Origin: an uncultured Aquimarina sp.
GTDB taxonomy: Bacteria; Bacteroidota; Bacteroidia; Flavobacteriales; Flavobacteriaceae
Length of the DNA stretch: 64,000 nucleotides
NCBI GenBank assembly: GCA_947492105.1
Contig: CANLMN010000017.1
Span: 35,602-99,601, forward strand
Direction: 5' to 3'
Shown here: positions 10,196 through 19,146 of the stretch, in pieces
How positions within the stretch are numbered: the first letter of the stretch is position 1
How the letters are laid out: each line of letters starts with the position of its first letter
Position numbers and translations under genes: made by a program
Notes under the pieces: model-generated
What the model was told of the DNA's origin: nothing
The model's input: only the letters and a program-made list of their open reading frames with translations
Databases searched by the model: none

Positions 10196-11995
10196 ATGCG
10201 TAGCTCTAACCATATGCCTAGCCAGAAAAAATCTATTTTACAACGTTTCCTGATTTGGCGTTATCGCCATATATCGAATAAGAATTTTGTTTTTGTTCTG
10301 AGCATACTTGTTGGGTTTTTGGCGGGATTAGTGTCTGTATTGCTCAAAAACAGTACTCATTTAATTCAAGTTTTTTTAGAAAGTGGGATTGTATCATCAA
10401 AAAATTCCCTGTACTTTGTTCTACCAGTTATAGGTTTGTCTGTCGTCTACGTACTGGTAAAGTTTGTATTAAAAAAACCAGTTACTCATGCCATCCCTTC
10501 CATTTTGAGAGCATTATCAAAACGCAATGGGATTTTGAGTAGGGATAATATGTATTTTCCATTAATTACTGCACCTCTTACTGTAGGTTTTGGGGGTTCA
10601 GTAGGGTTATTAGGTCCTGCCGTGGCCTCTGGAGCAGCAATTAGCTCTAATGTAAGTTTGCTTTTTCATATCAATAACAAAACACGGACACTACTTATAG
10701 GTTGTGCAGCCGCAGGTGCGATTTCGGCAGTATTCAAATCACCAATTGCAGGAATTGTATTTGCTGTAGAGGTGTTTAGCCTCGATTTGACTTTGGTATC
10801 TTTGTTGCCGTTGTTATTAGCATCAGTAGCTTCTATAATAACGTCCTATTTTTTTCTTGGTAGCGATGTGCTTTTTCGATTTGAAGTCAAAGAACAATTG
10901 ATATTGAGTCGTATTCCATTTTATGTCTTATTAGGGGTAGGGACGGCTTTTGCCTCTATTTATTTTTCAAAAATGTACTTCGTAATTGTACAATTTTTTG
11001 AGCGTTTTGAGAAACCGTTATATCGTTTATTGATTGGTGGTTTGGCAATTGGTATTATGTTATATTTTATTCCACCGCTTTATGGAGAGGGTTTTGGTTT
11101 TATTAATAAATTGCTACATGATCAGCATTTGGAAGCAATCGGTATCACGCCATTTGATGCGTATACTCATAATATTTGGGTTGTGATAGCACTCTTGATG
11201 GGGATAACAATTTTCAAGGCAGTTGCAATGACCACTACTTTTGCAGCAGGAGGAGCAGGAGGGATTTTTATCCCTACAATGGTAATGGGGAGTGCTTTGG
11301 GTAATGTGGTAGCAAAAGTGATTAACAACTTGGGGCTAGGATTTCATGTGTCCGAAGCAAATTTTACACTTTTGGGCATGGCAGGTCTTATAGCTGGGGT
11401 GTTACATGCTCCCTTAACGGCTATTTTTTTGATCGCTGAGATTACAAGTGGGTACGAGCTTTTTGTGCCACTAATGATTACTGCAGCTATCTCGTTTTTG
11501 ATCTCTAAAAATGTTTTGATACATAATATTTATACTCGAGAGTTAGCAGAAAAAGGAGCGTTGCTCACGCACGATAAGGATGCGTCTGTACTTACATTAC
11601 TGAATTTGGATAAAGTCATAGAAACTAATTTTATATCAGTAAGACCAGAACAGAGTTTAGAGGTTCTCCTGCATAGAGCAGTAGCCAAGTCATCTAGGAA
11701 TATTTTTCCAGTAGTGAATGAAGAGGATGCGTTATTGGGGATTATTTTGTTAGATGATATACGGGATATTATGTTTGATCATTCGCAGTACAAAAAAGTA
11801 ACAGTAGAGGAGCTCATGAGGCAAGCGCCTGATGTGATCTTTTATGGAGAAGATACGACAAAACAAGTGATGAAAAAGTTTCAAGATACAGGAGCTTGGA
11901 ATCTTCCTGTGATTAAAGGAGAGAAGTATTATGGTTTTATTTCCAAATCAAAGTTGTTGACAGCATATCGGCGTAAATTGATTTCAAGTAGATAA
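10196..11995 (+). CDS. ClC-family chloride channel with CBS domains
   Basis: 599-residue inner-membrane ClC protein with many transmembrane helices up to about residue 430 and two CBS domains after residue 470. The GxFxP anion-path motif is intact (GIFIP, 356-360). The stretch matching the GREGP motif reads GLLGP (137-141), so the gating glutamate is Leu139. The position of the internal proton glutamate (E203 in E. coli ClC-ec1) reads Val193 (AVEVF). Loss of both acids predicts a passive channel rather than a proton exchanger. ATG 10214 is an alternative start. It was not checked whether these changes are usual in flavobacterial relatives. Confidence 0.92.
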   Translation: MRSSNHMPSQKKSILQRFLIWRYRHISNKNFVFVLSILVGFLAGLVSVLLKNSTHLIQVFLESGIVSSKNSLYFVLPVIGLSVVYVLVKFVLKKPVTHAIPSILRALSKRNGILSRDNMYFPLITAPLTVGFGGSVGLLGPAVASGAAISSNVSLLFHINNKTRTLLIGCAAAGAISAVFKSPIAGIVFAVEVFSLDLTLVSLLPLLLASVASIITSYFFLGSDVLFRFEVKEQLILSRIPFYVLLGVGTAFASIYFSKMYFVIVQFFERFEKPLYRLLIGGLAIGIMLYFIPPLYGEGFGFINKLLHDQHLEAIGITPFDAYTHNIWVVIALLMGITIFKAVAMTTTFAAGGAGGIFIPTMVMGSALGNVVAKVINNLGLGFHVSEANFTLLGMAGLIAGVLHAPLTAIFLIAEITSGYELFVPLMITAAISFLISKNVLIHNIYTRELAEKGALLTHDKDASVLTLLNLDKVIETNFISVRPEQSLEVLLHRAVAKSSRNIFPVVNEEDALLGIILLDDIRDIMFDHSQYKKVTVEELMRQAPDVIFYGEDTTKQVMKKFQDTGAWNLPVIKGEKYYGFISKSKLLTAYRRKLISSR

Positions 11996-12074
11996 GATTC
12001 AATCCGTATTATGGCGCGTGGGAGATGCGCAAAATTGTTATCTTGCACTAAGGTTTGCTAAACAAATTTGCGCA

Positions 12075-12308
12075 ATGAAACAGTTTTTCAAATATTTGAT
12101 ACTTTTATTAACTCTTGTGATGATTGGATTGGTCGGTTATGGGTTTTATATCAAAAATCATGGACAGTATGAGTTTGGAGACAAACTAATCGGGTTGGGA
12201 GTCTTAGGAACAGCCTTTATTGTTATGCCAGCTTTTATTGCATATCGCTATTCCAAAAGTGGTGTAAAGAGCTATATGTTTCCTTCTCAAGATGCTAATA
12301 GTAAATAG
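12075..12308 (+). CDS. Small membrane protein, function unknown
   Basis: The start at ATG 12075 (MKQFFKYLILL) gives 77 residues; the longer frame from 12018 begins with an unlikely leader. Two hydrophobic segments (about residues 5-27 and 38-60) suggest two membrane spans separated by KNHGQYEFGDK. It follows the ClC gene on the same strand by 79 bases and could be co-transcribed. No family was recognised. Confidence 0.65.
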   Translation: MKQFFKYLILLLTLVMIGLVGYGFYIKNHGQYEFGDKLIGLGVLGTAFIVMPAFIAYRYSKSGVKSYMFPSQDANSK

Positions 12309-12410
12309 ATTGCGTAGTAAATTGTGAAGGGATAATTTACAATTACATAACATGGTGTATTGATTTTAAAACTACATTTGTTTTTTTAATTTTTTATCAT
12401 AATACAATTC

Positions 12411-12605
12411 ATGGAAGGAACAGTAAAATTTTTTAATGACTCAAAAGGATACGGATTTATCACAAATAATCAAACAGGTAAGGATATTTTTGTCCATATA
12501 ACTGGTCTCGATGGAGATGTTTTGAATCAAGGCGACAAAGTCGAGTACGAAGAAGTAGAGGGGAAAAAGGGAATTGTAGCAGGACAGGTAAAGGTGATAA
12601 ACTAG
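12411..12605 (+). CDS. Cold-shock protein, CspA family
   Basis: A 64-residue single cold-shock domain binding single-stranded nucleic acid. The RNP1 motif (KGYGFI) and RNP2 motif (IFVHI) are both present. It acts as an RNA chaperone. The gene is a single unit with a 100-base AT-rich leader and a perfect hairpin behind it. Confidence 0.95.
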   Translation: MEGTVKFFNDSKGYGFITNNQTGKDIFVHITGLDGDVLNQGDKVEYEEVEGKKGIVAGQVKVIN

Positions 12606-12621
12606 TTAATTTAAAAAAAAT

Positions 12622-12663
12622 GAGACATTAATTATAGTGTTTTATTAGTATAATTAATGTCTC
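12622..12663. terminator. Perfect 15-bp hairpin after the cold-shock gene
   Basis: Arms GAGACATTAATTATA and its exact complement separated by a 12-base loop. There is no T-run, so it may be a terminator or a stabilising 3' structure. Confidence 0.6.
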
Positions 12664-12765
12664 CAACAATGTTGTACTCTAACAAGAGATATTGATTGAA
12701 GTGTATGTCTTAGTTCAAATTAAAAGTTCTTTTTTTGATTGTGCTCGAAGGGTCGTAATACTACA

Positions 12766-13183
12766 TCAAGATGCTAGATGAGAAATAAATTCTGCAACTT
12801 CTGTGAATACACTGTCCAAAACCTCTTCTAGATCCAACCCATAGGTATCGGTATTTATGGGGGTAACATGAGCCAAAATAGAGTCATAAGATGTTGATAA
12901 TTCGTCTGATATTTCTGATTTTATGGCAATGTGGTTAGAGGCTGATTCAGTTTTTTGATAAAAGGAGTCAAAATCTACTCGTTTAGAAAATACGTCTATT
13001 GCTAAAAATGAGGCATCGTCAGCAATATCTAGGGGGGTAAACCACCTACTTTTTTTTATGCGCTTCCTGAATTTCTTCTGGCAAATAATTGTTTTTTTTA
13101 CCATGTTCCAAAACTAATAATGCTCCAATGGCAGTGATATATTCTTTTTTGTCTATTGGAGCAGGAGTCTGTGATGTATTCAT
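12766..13183 (-). pseudogene. Frameshifted small gene, function unknown
   Basis: Two overlapping frames read as one protein split at a run of eight A (complement of 13050-13057). The upstream frame starts at ATG 13183 (MNTSQTPAPIDKKEYITAIG) and ends at a TAG straight after HKKK (13046). The downstream frame continues SRWFTPLDIADDASFLAID to 12766. With seven A the two halves would join into a protein of about 138 residues. The cause could be a real mutation, a homopolymer sequencing error or slippage on the A-run. The protein family was not recognised. Confidence 0.5.
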
Positions 13184-13283
13184 TTCTATAGTCGATATAG
13201 TGGATCTCTTTTTCCTTGTCTGTACCAAAAGGAAGAAAAGGAAAAAGAGAATTGTTTTTTGGATATGTGTTTCTTTTTAGGGA

Positions 13284-13425
13284 TATAAATTCGTATTAAT
13301 GACACTGTTGTTTTTTTATGTAAAAACACCGTGATGCTATTGCATAGCCTTAGCTATGGAATATAGAAACAAGGCATTTAGATGGAAAAAGAACAAGGCG
13401 ACATACGATATTATATAGCTAATTT
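13284..13425. repeat. Interspersed repeat family 3, copy a
   Basis: A 142-bp element starting ATAAATTCGTATTAATGAC and ending TATATAGCTAATTT. It has a same-length copy at 33960-34101 and a shortened one at 4549-4597. Its ends are degenerate inverted repeats (AAATT...). It fills the gap between the frameshifted gene and the flotillin gene. Confidence 0.7.
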
Positions 13426-13433
13426 GGTGTTAA

Positions 13434-15497
13434 TTATAACTTTTGGTTTGATAATCCCAATCCTTTAGAAAGGTTTAGTAGATTGTCAAACAAATTGCTT
13501 TCTGAGCTGTCAGAAGATTTTTGTTTCAGATCCATCAAGATGTTGGCGATCGTTAGGTTCTTGATATCTTCAGAGGAGATACCATATTGAGTGGCAAATT
13601 CTTTGATTTTTTGCAAGAGATTTCCTTTTACATCATCACTTCCGAGAATAGCATCCTTTACATCCTGAATGTTATCTGAGTGTTTGACTAATCTATCGAC
13701 ACCTTTGGCCTTGGTTATTTGTCCTACGATTTGATCAAAGAACATAGTTTCACCACCAACGATATCAATATTAGCAGCTTTTAGAGCTTCGGCGATTACA
13801 GCGGCTTGTGCATCCGCAATTTCTTTTTGTATGTTGATATGAGCTAGGTCTACCTGTAGCTCTTTGTCTAAGCGTAGTTTGAACTCTTCGTGCTCTTTGC
13901 CAACACCGTCTAGTTTTTTCATAGCAACAGCTTTTTCCTCGATACCAGCTGCGTCTGCTAGTGCTTTTTCTTTGATGACCTCAGCCTCAGCCATGCCTTC
14001 TTTTCGGATGGCCTCTGCTCTAGCTTCGATCCCAGCTGCTTCCGCTTTGGCTTTTTTCTCAATAATAGAAGCTTCTACAATACCTTCACGCTCATGAGCA
14101 TCAGCTTTGGCATGCATTACTTGTGCCTCGGACAATCCTAATGTAGCTTCTTCTTTGGCTTGGGCTTCTGCTAGGGTTTTACGTGCATCTGCTTCTTTTT
14201 CACTTGCTTCTTTTTGAGCTTGTGCTTCGATGTTAATTTCTTCTGCTTTTTGTTTTGCAGCTTCTTTTTGTGCTTCAGCGCCTTTTATAGTGGCGATAAG
14301 GGATTCTTGTGCATCTGCTTCGGCAATAGTGATTTTGACTTGTTTCTCACGATCCGCAGTTTTGAATGCTTGAATATCCTTCATGTTTTCTTGTTCCTCA
14401 ACGACACCTTTTTCTAGAATAACACGATCTCGGATCACATCCTGAATATTTTTCTTTTCGATCTCTACGACTTTTTCTTTTTCGATCTGAGCAAGAGTTA
14501 CAATACGCTCTCTTTCTGTAGCCTCGAGCATCCGATCTTTTTCTACACGTTCGGTTTCTACAGCATCAGTACGTAGTTTGTTTTTTTCGGCAACGATAAT
14601 TTGACGCTGCATATTTTCTTCTGCCACTTTGACCTTTTCTTCTGTAGCGATACGGGCATTTTCTGATTTTAGGCGCTCCTCTTCACTTACTTTTAGTATT
14701 TCTGCTTCTTCACGAGCTTTGATATTGAAAATCTCTCGTCGTTGTTGTTCTTCTTTTTCGGCAAGCTGTTTGTCTAGCTCAAGAATCGCTTCGCGTGCTT
14801 CTACATCCTGTTTACGTATAACTTTTTCTTCATCACGTTTGATGAGGTTTGATTTTACATTTTGCGCTGCAGTAAGTTCTGTGATTTTTTTGATTCCCTC
14901 GGAGTCCAAAATGTTATCAGGTTTGAGGACGCTCAGAGAAGTTTGTTCCAAATCGTCTATAGCACAATCATCAAGGATATAACCATTGAGGTCGGTACCA
15001 ATAATATTGATAATTTCATTACGGAATTCACGTCGTGCTTCATACAGCTCTATGAATTCAAATTTTTTGCCGACAGTCTTGAGGGCTTCCGAGAATTTTG
15101 CATCGAATAGGCTACGTAGCGTATCAATCTCCGAGGCACGATTACAACCAATGGTTTGTGCTACATTAATAATGTCTTCTACAGACTTATTTACGCGAAC
15201 AAAAAACGCTACTTTGATATCTGCACGAATGTTATCTTTGCAAATCAATCCATTGACCCCAGTGCGTTCAATTTCAATCTTTTTGATAGAAATATCCATG
15301 ATTTCAACTCTGTGTAGTACAGGGATTACATAGAGTCCTTTGTCAAACGCTACAGCGGTACCACCAAAGCCGGTACGAACTAGTGATTCTCCTTGAGGAA
15401 TTTTTTTGTAAAAAATTGCAATGAGGATAAAATAGAGTACGATGAGTAGTACGATGGATACCACTACAATAATGGCGATGGTTGCTAAGTTGCCCAT
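13434..15497 (-). CDS. Flotillin-family membrane scaffold protein
   Basis: 687 residues. An N-terminal membrane anchor (about 8-32) is followed by an SPFH/band-7 domain (about 35-200; FYKKIPQGESLVRTGFGG) and then a very long Ala/Glu/Lys-rich coiled coil (about 200-560), the typical flotillin build of YuaG/FloT and YqiK. Flotillins organise ordered membrane patches. It is the last gene of a six-gene operon with a YqiJ-like protein directly upstream (18-base gap), the same pairing as yqiJ-yqiK in E. coli. Confidence 0.93.
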   Translation of the reverse strand: MGNLATIAIIVVVSIVLLIVLYFILIAIFYKKIPQGESLVRTGFGGTAVAFDKGLYVIPVLHRVEIMDISIKKIEIERTGVNGLICKDNIRADIKVAFFVRVNKSVEDIINVAQTIGCNRASEIDTLRSLFDAKFSEALKTVGKKFEFIELYEARREFRNEIINIIGTDLNGYILDDCAIDDLEQTSLSVLKPDNILDSEGIKKITELTAAQNVKSNLIKRDEEKVIRKQDVEAREAILELDKQLAEKEEQQRREIFNIKAREEAEILKVSEEERLKSENARIATEEKVKVAEENMQRQIIVAEKNKLRTDAVETERVEKDRMLEATERERIVTLAQIEKEKVVEIEKKNIQDVIRDRVILEKGVVEEQENMKDIQAFKTADREKQVKITIAEADAQESLIATIKGAEAQKEAAKQKAEEINIEAQAQKEASEKEADARKTLAEAQAKEEATLGLSEAQVMHAKADAHEREGIVEASIIEKKAKAEAAGIEARAEAIRKEGMAEAEVIKEKALADAAGIEEKAVAMKKLDGVGKEHEEFKLRLDKELQVDLAHINIQKEIADAQAAVIAEALKAANIDIVGGETMFFDQIVGQITKAKGVDRLVKHSDNIQDVKDAILGSDDVKGNLLQKIKEFATQYGISSEDIKNLTIANILMDLKQKSSDSSESNLFDNLLNLSKGLGLSNQKL

Positions 15498-15515
15498 AGA
15501 AGTTGTATTTGTTTG

Positions 15516-16229
15516 TTATTGGTTTAAAGCTTGAATGATATATAATTGTTTATTCGCAGTTTGATTGATGATTTGTACTGTGGTGTTTTCCGGAATTACA
15601 ATTCCGTTTTTGGATTGTACCATTACCTTAATTGGATTAGATTGCACTTGAATCTCTAAGGTAGCTATTTTGTCACCAGATAGTGTTGTCTGTAGTGTGC
15701 CTTCTCTACCCAATAATTCTAGTGTCGCTTCGCCTTTGTTATTAACATGGACAAAAAAGCGTTTAAAAGGCGTGGTAATGATTTTGGTCAGAAATAAAGC
15801 AGGCAAGATGCTTCCAAAGAAAAATAGGAATCCAAATTCACTTTGATGACTATGTGTAATAGATGTTCCTGCCATAGTGAGTGCCCACCAGAATAACACA
15901 AAGAAGGTAAACGAAAACATAAAAGGTAATCCTACAAAATTAAAATACAGTAAGAATGCTTTAAATAAATTCAGTTTGCCTTTTCGTCGAATGACTTGAT
16001 CCTTTTTGACTTCGGTATTAGCTAGCTCAGGGGTGTCAATATTTCCGCGTGTATCGAAATCCACGTCCATATCTGTATCTATATCAGCATCTACGTCGAT
16101 ATCTGCGTCAAAAAAATTTAAATCCAATCCTGTAAGCAATGTCAATAGCCAGTATAAGATAAGGAGGCCAAATAAAGCAGTAAGAGGAAGGTTTACGACT
16201 GATAATGCTAGATCTAATAGTTCTTTCAC
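15516..16229 (-). CDS. YqiJ/NfeD-like membrane protein with OB fold
   Basis: 237 residues. A first membrane segment (about 10-33) is followed by an unusual acidic stretch of alternating Asp (DADIDVDADIDTDMDVDFD, about 41-60), two more membrane segments (about 90-150), and a C-terminal OB-like beta domain (about 165-237) as in NfeD/YqiJ proteins. These are encoded beside flotillins and thought to work with them. Whether the Asp-rich loop binds divalent cations is open. Confidence 0.8.
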   Translation of the reverse strand: MKELLDLALSVVNLPLTALFGLLILYWLLTLLTGLDLNFFDADIDVDADIDTDMDVDFDTRGNIDTPELANTEVKKDQVIRRKGKLNLFKAFLLYFNFVGLPFMFSFTFFVLFWWALTMAGTSITHSHQSEFGFLFFFGSILPALFLTKIITTPFKRFFVHVNNKGEATLELLGREGTLQTTLSGDKIATLEIQVQSNPIKVMVQSKNGIVIPENTTVQIINQTANKQLYIIQALNQ

Positions 16230-16263
16230 GCCTGATGTAGTTTTATGGATTAATTATGCGATA

Positions 16264-16416
16264 TCAATGGTCTCTGTCTTCAAACTTTTCGTTTTTTTCG
16301 TTTTTGAGTTTGTTTTGTAATACATATAACAGGGCTATGATAGCCCCACCCCAAAATAAGATAGAAAAGTCAAAAACAAACAATCGTAAGATTAGTATTG
16401 CTATTGCTAGATACAT
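16264..16416 (-). CDS. 50-residue membrane protein in the flotillin operon
   Basis: A small frame starting at ATG 16416 and ending at TGA 16264-16266. Its ATG overlaps the TAA of the YbjQ gene in a TAATG arrangement, the classic sign of translational coupling, which is why it is called as real. The first ~32 residues are hydrophobic (MYLAIAILILRLFVFDFSIL...), then a charged tail KLKNEKNEKFEDRDH. It probably has one or two membrane spans. No family was recognised. Confidence 0.65.
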   Translation of the reverse strand: MYLAIAILILRLFVFDFSILFWGGAIIALLYVLQNKLKNEKNEKFEDRDH

Positions 16417-16730
16417 TATTGTAGTTTTATAGCAGTGCCATACGCTAGGATTTCTGATGTGCCTTGCATAATCATAGAAGTAGATAAGCGTACATTGATT
16501 ATAGCATCGGCTCCAAGGCGTTCTGCATCCTGAGTCATACGTAACAATGCTTGTTCCCGTGATTGTGCTTGTAATTTGGTATATTCGCTGATCTCGCCAC
16601 CTACAATGTTTTTGAGACCAGCAAATATATCTCTTCCTATATTACGAGCTCTTACAGTACTACCTCTGGCGATTCCCAAAATGGTTTCGGTTTGTCGATT
16701 TGGTATATGTTCCGTCGTCGAAATAATCAT
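16416..16730 (-). CDS. YbjQ/UPF0145-family protein
   Basis: 104 residues covering the whole YbjQ family domain: IISTTEHIPNRQTETILGI at the start, then ARGSTVRARNIGRDI, and a C-terminal GADAIINVRL motif. These small pentameric cytoplasmic proteins have no settled biochemical role. It lies between PspA and the 50-residue membrane protein, and its stop codon overlaps the next start. Confidence 0.9.
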   Translation of the reverse strand: MIISTTEHIPNRQTETILGIARGSTVRARNIGRDIFAGLKNIVGGEISEYTKLQAQSREQALLRMTQDAERLGADAIINVRLSTSMIMQGTSEILAYGTAIKLQ

Positions 16731-16775
16731 GATTTTTCTGGTTTTAAGAATTAAGATGTGTACTGCTACATACGC

Positions 16776-17495
16776 TTAAGAGTTTTTAGTATCGCTTAGT
16801 CCCAATTGTTCTTTGAGTTTGGCTAAATCATCTTCTGCAGACACTTCGGATGAGTTTGCAGCTTTTTCTAGTTCTTCATCAATAGATTTACTTGTGTCAG
16901 CAATATCGCCATAGGCTTCTGCAAGTGCTTCTTCTTGCTGTACTTTGTCCTTCATTCGCTCTAGCATAGAGGTCGTACTGCTACTGTCAATCTGAGCCAT
17001 TTGTTTGTTCAGGTTTTTGGTAGCATTTGATACTTTGACTCTAGCCTTTAGGGTTTTGAGTTCATTCTCCCAAGTACTGATGTTTTTCTTGATCTCTTGG
17101 ATCTTTTTGTCCAATTGATTAACATTGTCTTGAAATTTCTCCGCCTCAGCTTTGGTACGAGTAAGGTGCTGTTGAGTTTCTTCTTTTTTGATCAAAGCCT
17201 CTTTTGCCAATCGATCTCCTTCTGCAGCTGCAAGTTCTCCTCTTTGTGATTTTTTGAGAATAAGCATTGCTTTTTGTTGATAATCTTCGACTTTGGTGGC
17301 AAAGTTTTCTGCATCATTTTTTGAGCGAATCGCAAGTGCTTTTACTTGAGCAAGCGCCTCCAAACTTTTACCTAAATCTGATTTCATATCTCTAATGCCC
17401 TGTTCTGTCATTTTAATGGGGTCTTCCATATTGTCAATAACTGAATTAGCCTGTGCTTCTCCAACTTTGAATAAACGTTTAAAAAAATTTACCAT
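16776..17495 (-). CDS. PspA/IM30-family membrane-stress protein
   Basis: 239 residues, almost entirely coiled coil, as in PspA/Vipp1 (ESCRT-III superfamily). It begins MVNFFKRLFKVGEAQAN with the amphipathic membrane-binding helix, then NMEDPIKMTEQGIRDM, the family signature. PspA coats and repairs stressed membranes. Position between the YbjN-like and YbjQ genes, 27 and 45 bases away, supports one operon. Confidence 0.93.
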   Translation of the reverse strand: MVNFFKRLFKVGEAQANSVIDNMEDPIKMTEQGIRDMKSDLGKSLEALAQVKALAIRSKNDAENFATKVEDYQQKAMLILKKSQRGELAAAEGDRLAKEALIKKEETQQHLTRTKAEAEKFQDNVNQLDKKIQEIKKNISTWENELKTLKARVKVSNATKNLNKQMAQIDSSSTTSMLERMKDKVQQEEALAEAYGDIADTSKSIDEELEKAANSSEVSAEDDLAKLKEQLGLSDTKNS

Positions 17496-17522
17496 GTCTT
17501 GTTGTATGTATTATGAGTTTTA

Positions 17523-17918
17523 TTAATGTTTTGAAAAATCTAAAATCTGAGCAGAATACTCACCCATTAGAAGACTGAGTGAGTTTAATGTCCCTTCTAA
17601 TTCATTGAGATCTAGGTTTTCTAATTGTAAGGTGTCTCTAAAAATTACTTTGTCACCAGTCTCATCTAGTACAAAAGCACCATGGACAATGTCTCGGTTT
17701 TTTTGTAATAAACTTTTGTAGACCGTTTCATTTTTGTTTTTAATATTAAAAATGAATTGTTCAATAATTAGTATGGGAGCTGCTACACCAATGATTAAGC
17801 TTTTGATCCCTTCTTGTTCTTTACTGATCATTAGAATTCCATCCTCTGGGTTTTCATGAATGATGTTGCAGTTGAGTTGTAATACAAAGTCTTTTACCCT
17901 GTAGAAATGTTTGTTCAT
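17523..17918 (-). CDS. YbjN / type III chaperone-like small protein
   Basis: 131 residues with the alternating beta/helix pattern of the YbjN or CesT-like chaperone fold (FVLQLNCNIIHENPEDGILMISKE at the start). It is the first gene of the flotillin operon. The name is from fold pattern and context; the role is probably as an accessory to PspA/flotillin, which is inference. Confidence 0.6.
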   Translation of the reverse strand: MNKHFYRVKDFVLQLNCNIIHENPEDGILMISKEQEGIKSLIIGVAAPILIIEQFIFNIKNKNETVYKSLLQKNRDIVHGAFVLDETGDKVIFRDTLQLENLDLNELEGTLNSLSLLMGEYSAQILDFSKH

Positions 17919-18246
17919 AAAATTTGATTTTAAAAGTAACGTTAGTATATTATGTCTTAGGGGTGTGGGGTAAATATATTCAATATTACAAAAAAGTGAC
18001 TAATTTATCTGTAATGGTTAATAGTAATTCAGTAAGATAATAAGTTGTTAGTAACATAAGTTGTGGTTTTAAGATGGTTTTTTCTTGGTATTGCTAATAT
18101 TTTTAGGAGATGGTTGTTTTGTGTTGTCAAATAATTTTAAAACAATTCATTTTCTATTATAATTAGCAATTTATACGTACATTAGCTAATAATATTAGTG
18201 TAAAGATATATTAAATTTCTATCATTGCAAATAAAATTAGCAAAAA
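17919..18246. promoter_or_regulatory. Divergent promoter region with candidate operator
   Basis: Lies between the flotillin operon and the phage-repressor-like gene. It holds an interrupted inverted repeat TTAGC (18163-18167) ... GCTAA (18185-18189) and further ATTAG copies near 18195 and 18236. This could be the regulator's own operator. Nothing else is seen. Confidence 0.3.
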
Positions 18247-19005
18247 ATGTCATTTTTTGGAAAAAATATAAAGAAAATACGGAGTGTAAAAAATTTGAGT
18301 CAGCAAGCATTTGCGGACTTATTTGGCTTAAAAAGAGGTACTTTAGGTGCTTATGAAGAGGGTAGGAGTGAGCCAAAAATTGAAACAATTATCAAAATAG
18401 CTAATTATTTTAGCATTCCGATAGGAGATTTTTTGACAAATGAGCTTACGGTAAATGAATTGCTCAAATTCAAAGGAGATCTTACGACTCATGCGGATGA
18501 TATCAAACGAGAGCAATTCGCGATCATACCATGCATTACCGAAAGTATTGCTGGAGATTATATTAGTTTGTATGATAGGAAAAGTTTCTTGAATACTCTT
18601 CCAACCATGCAATTACCAATTAATCCAACAAAAAATTTCAGAGCTTATGTCGTGACAAATTTGGAAATGACAAATCACGACAAAGGGTTTTATCCAAAAG
18701 ATATAGTCGTGGGAGAATTTGTCCCAGTCTCGGTGATCAAGAAACTTACGAATGGAACGCTTGTTTTTGCCTTGGTAGAGGGAAAGCTTATTTTTAGGAG
18801 ATTGTATATCACAAAAGACACGATTGTCTTACGTGCTGATCATAAGAATATTGACGATGAGCAGTTTCTTGTTGCAGATGTCAAAGAGTTGTGGCGTGTG
18901 CGTTATGTATTCTGTAAGCGTATTCCAGAGTTTGCAGATGCTTTTGAGGATAAGTTGCTGTTGATTGAGCAAGAACTACTCAAAATGAAAGCAAGAATGG
19001 AGTAG
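18247..19005 (+). CDS. Phage-repressor-like regulator with inactive S24 peptidase-like domain
   Basis: 252 residues. An N-terminal XRE-type HTH domain (about 8-62; LSQQAFADLFGLKRGTLGAY) is joined to a C-terminal domain with the layout of LexA/CI S24 peptidases. The catalytic Ser motif (GDSM in active members) reads NLEM at 138-141, placing Glu140 at the Ser position. The Lys of the xKR motif reads Arg184 (FRRL). It should therefore not self-cleave. It is divergent from the flotillin/PspA operon, a candidate target. Confidence 0.85.
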   Translation: MSFFGKNIKKIRSVKNLSQQAFADLFGLKRGTLGAYEEGRSEPKIETIIKIANYFSIPIGDFLTNELTVNELLKFKGDLTTHADDIKREQFAIIPCITESIAGDYISLYDRKSFLNTLPTMQLPINPTKNFRAYVVTNLEMTNHDKGFYPKDIVVGEFVPVSVIKKLTNGTLVFALVEGKLIFRRLYITKDTIVLRADHKNIDDEQFLVADVKELWRVRYVFCKRIPEFADAFEDKLLLIEQELLKMKARME

Positions 19006-19021
19006 TTGCGCTGTTTTATTA

Positions 19022-19077
19022 AAATAAATAGTTTAGGCTTTTTTTGAAAGATCAAAAAAAGCCTAAACTATTTATTT
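19022..19077. terminator. Bidirectional terminator, perfect 26-bp stem
   Basis: Two exactly complementary 26-base arms around an AAGA loop, with a T7/A7 run inside the stem near the loop. It sits between convergent genes and can serve both strands. Confidence 0.85.
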
Positions 19078-19146
19078 ATAAGGAGAAAATTAGTGTAATT
19101 TTCTTTTGCCATTAATGCAAACCCTTACAATTATACGGAGTGATTC

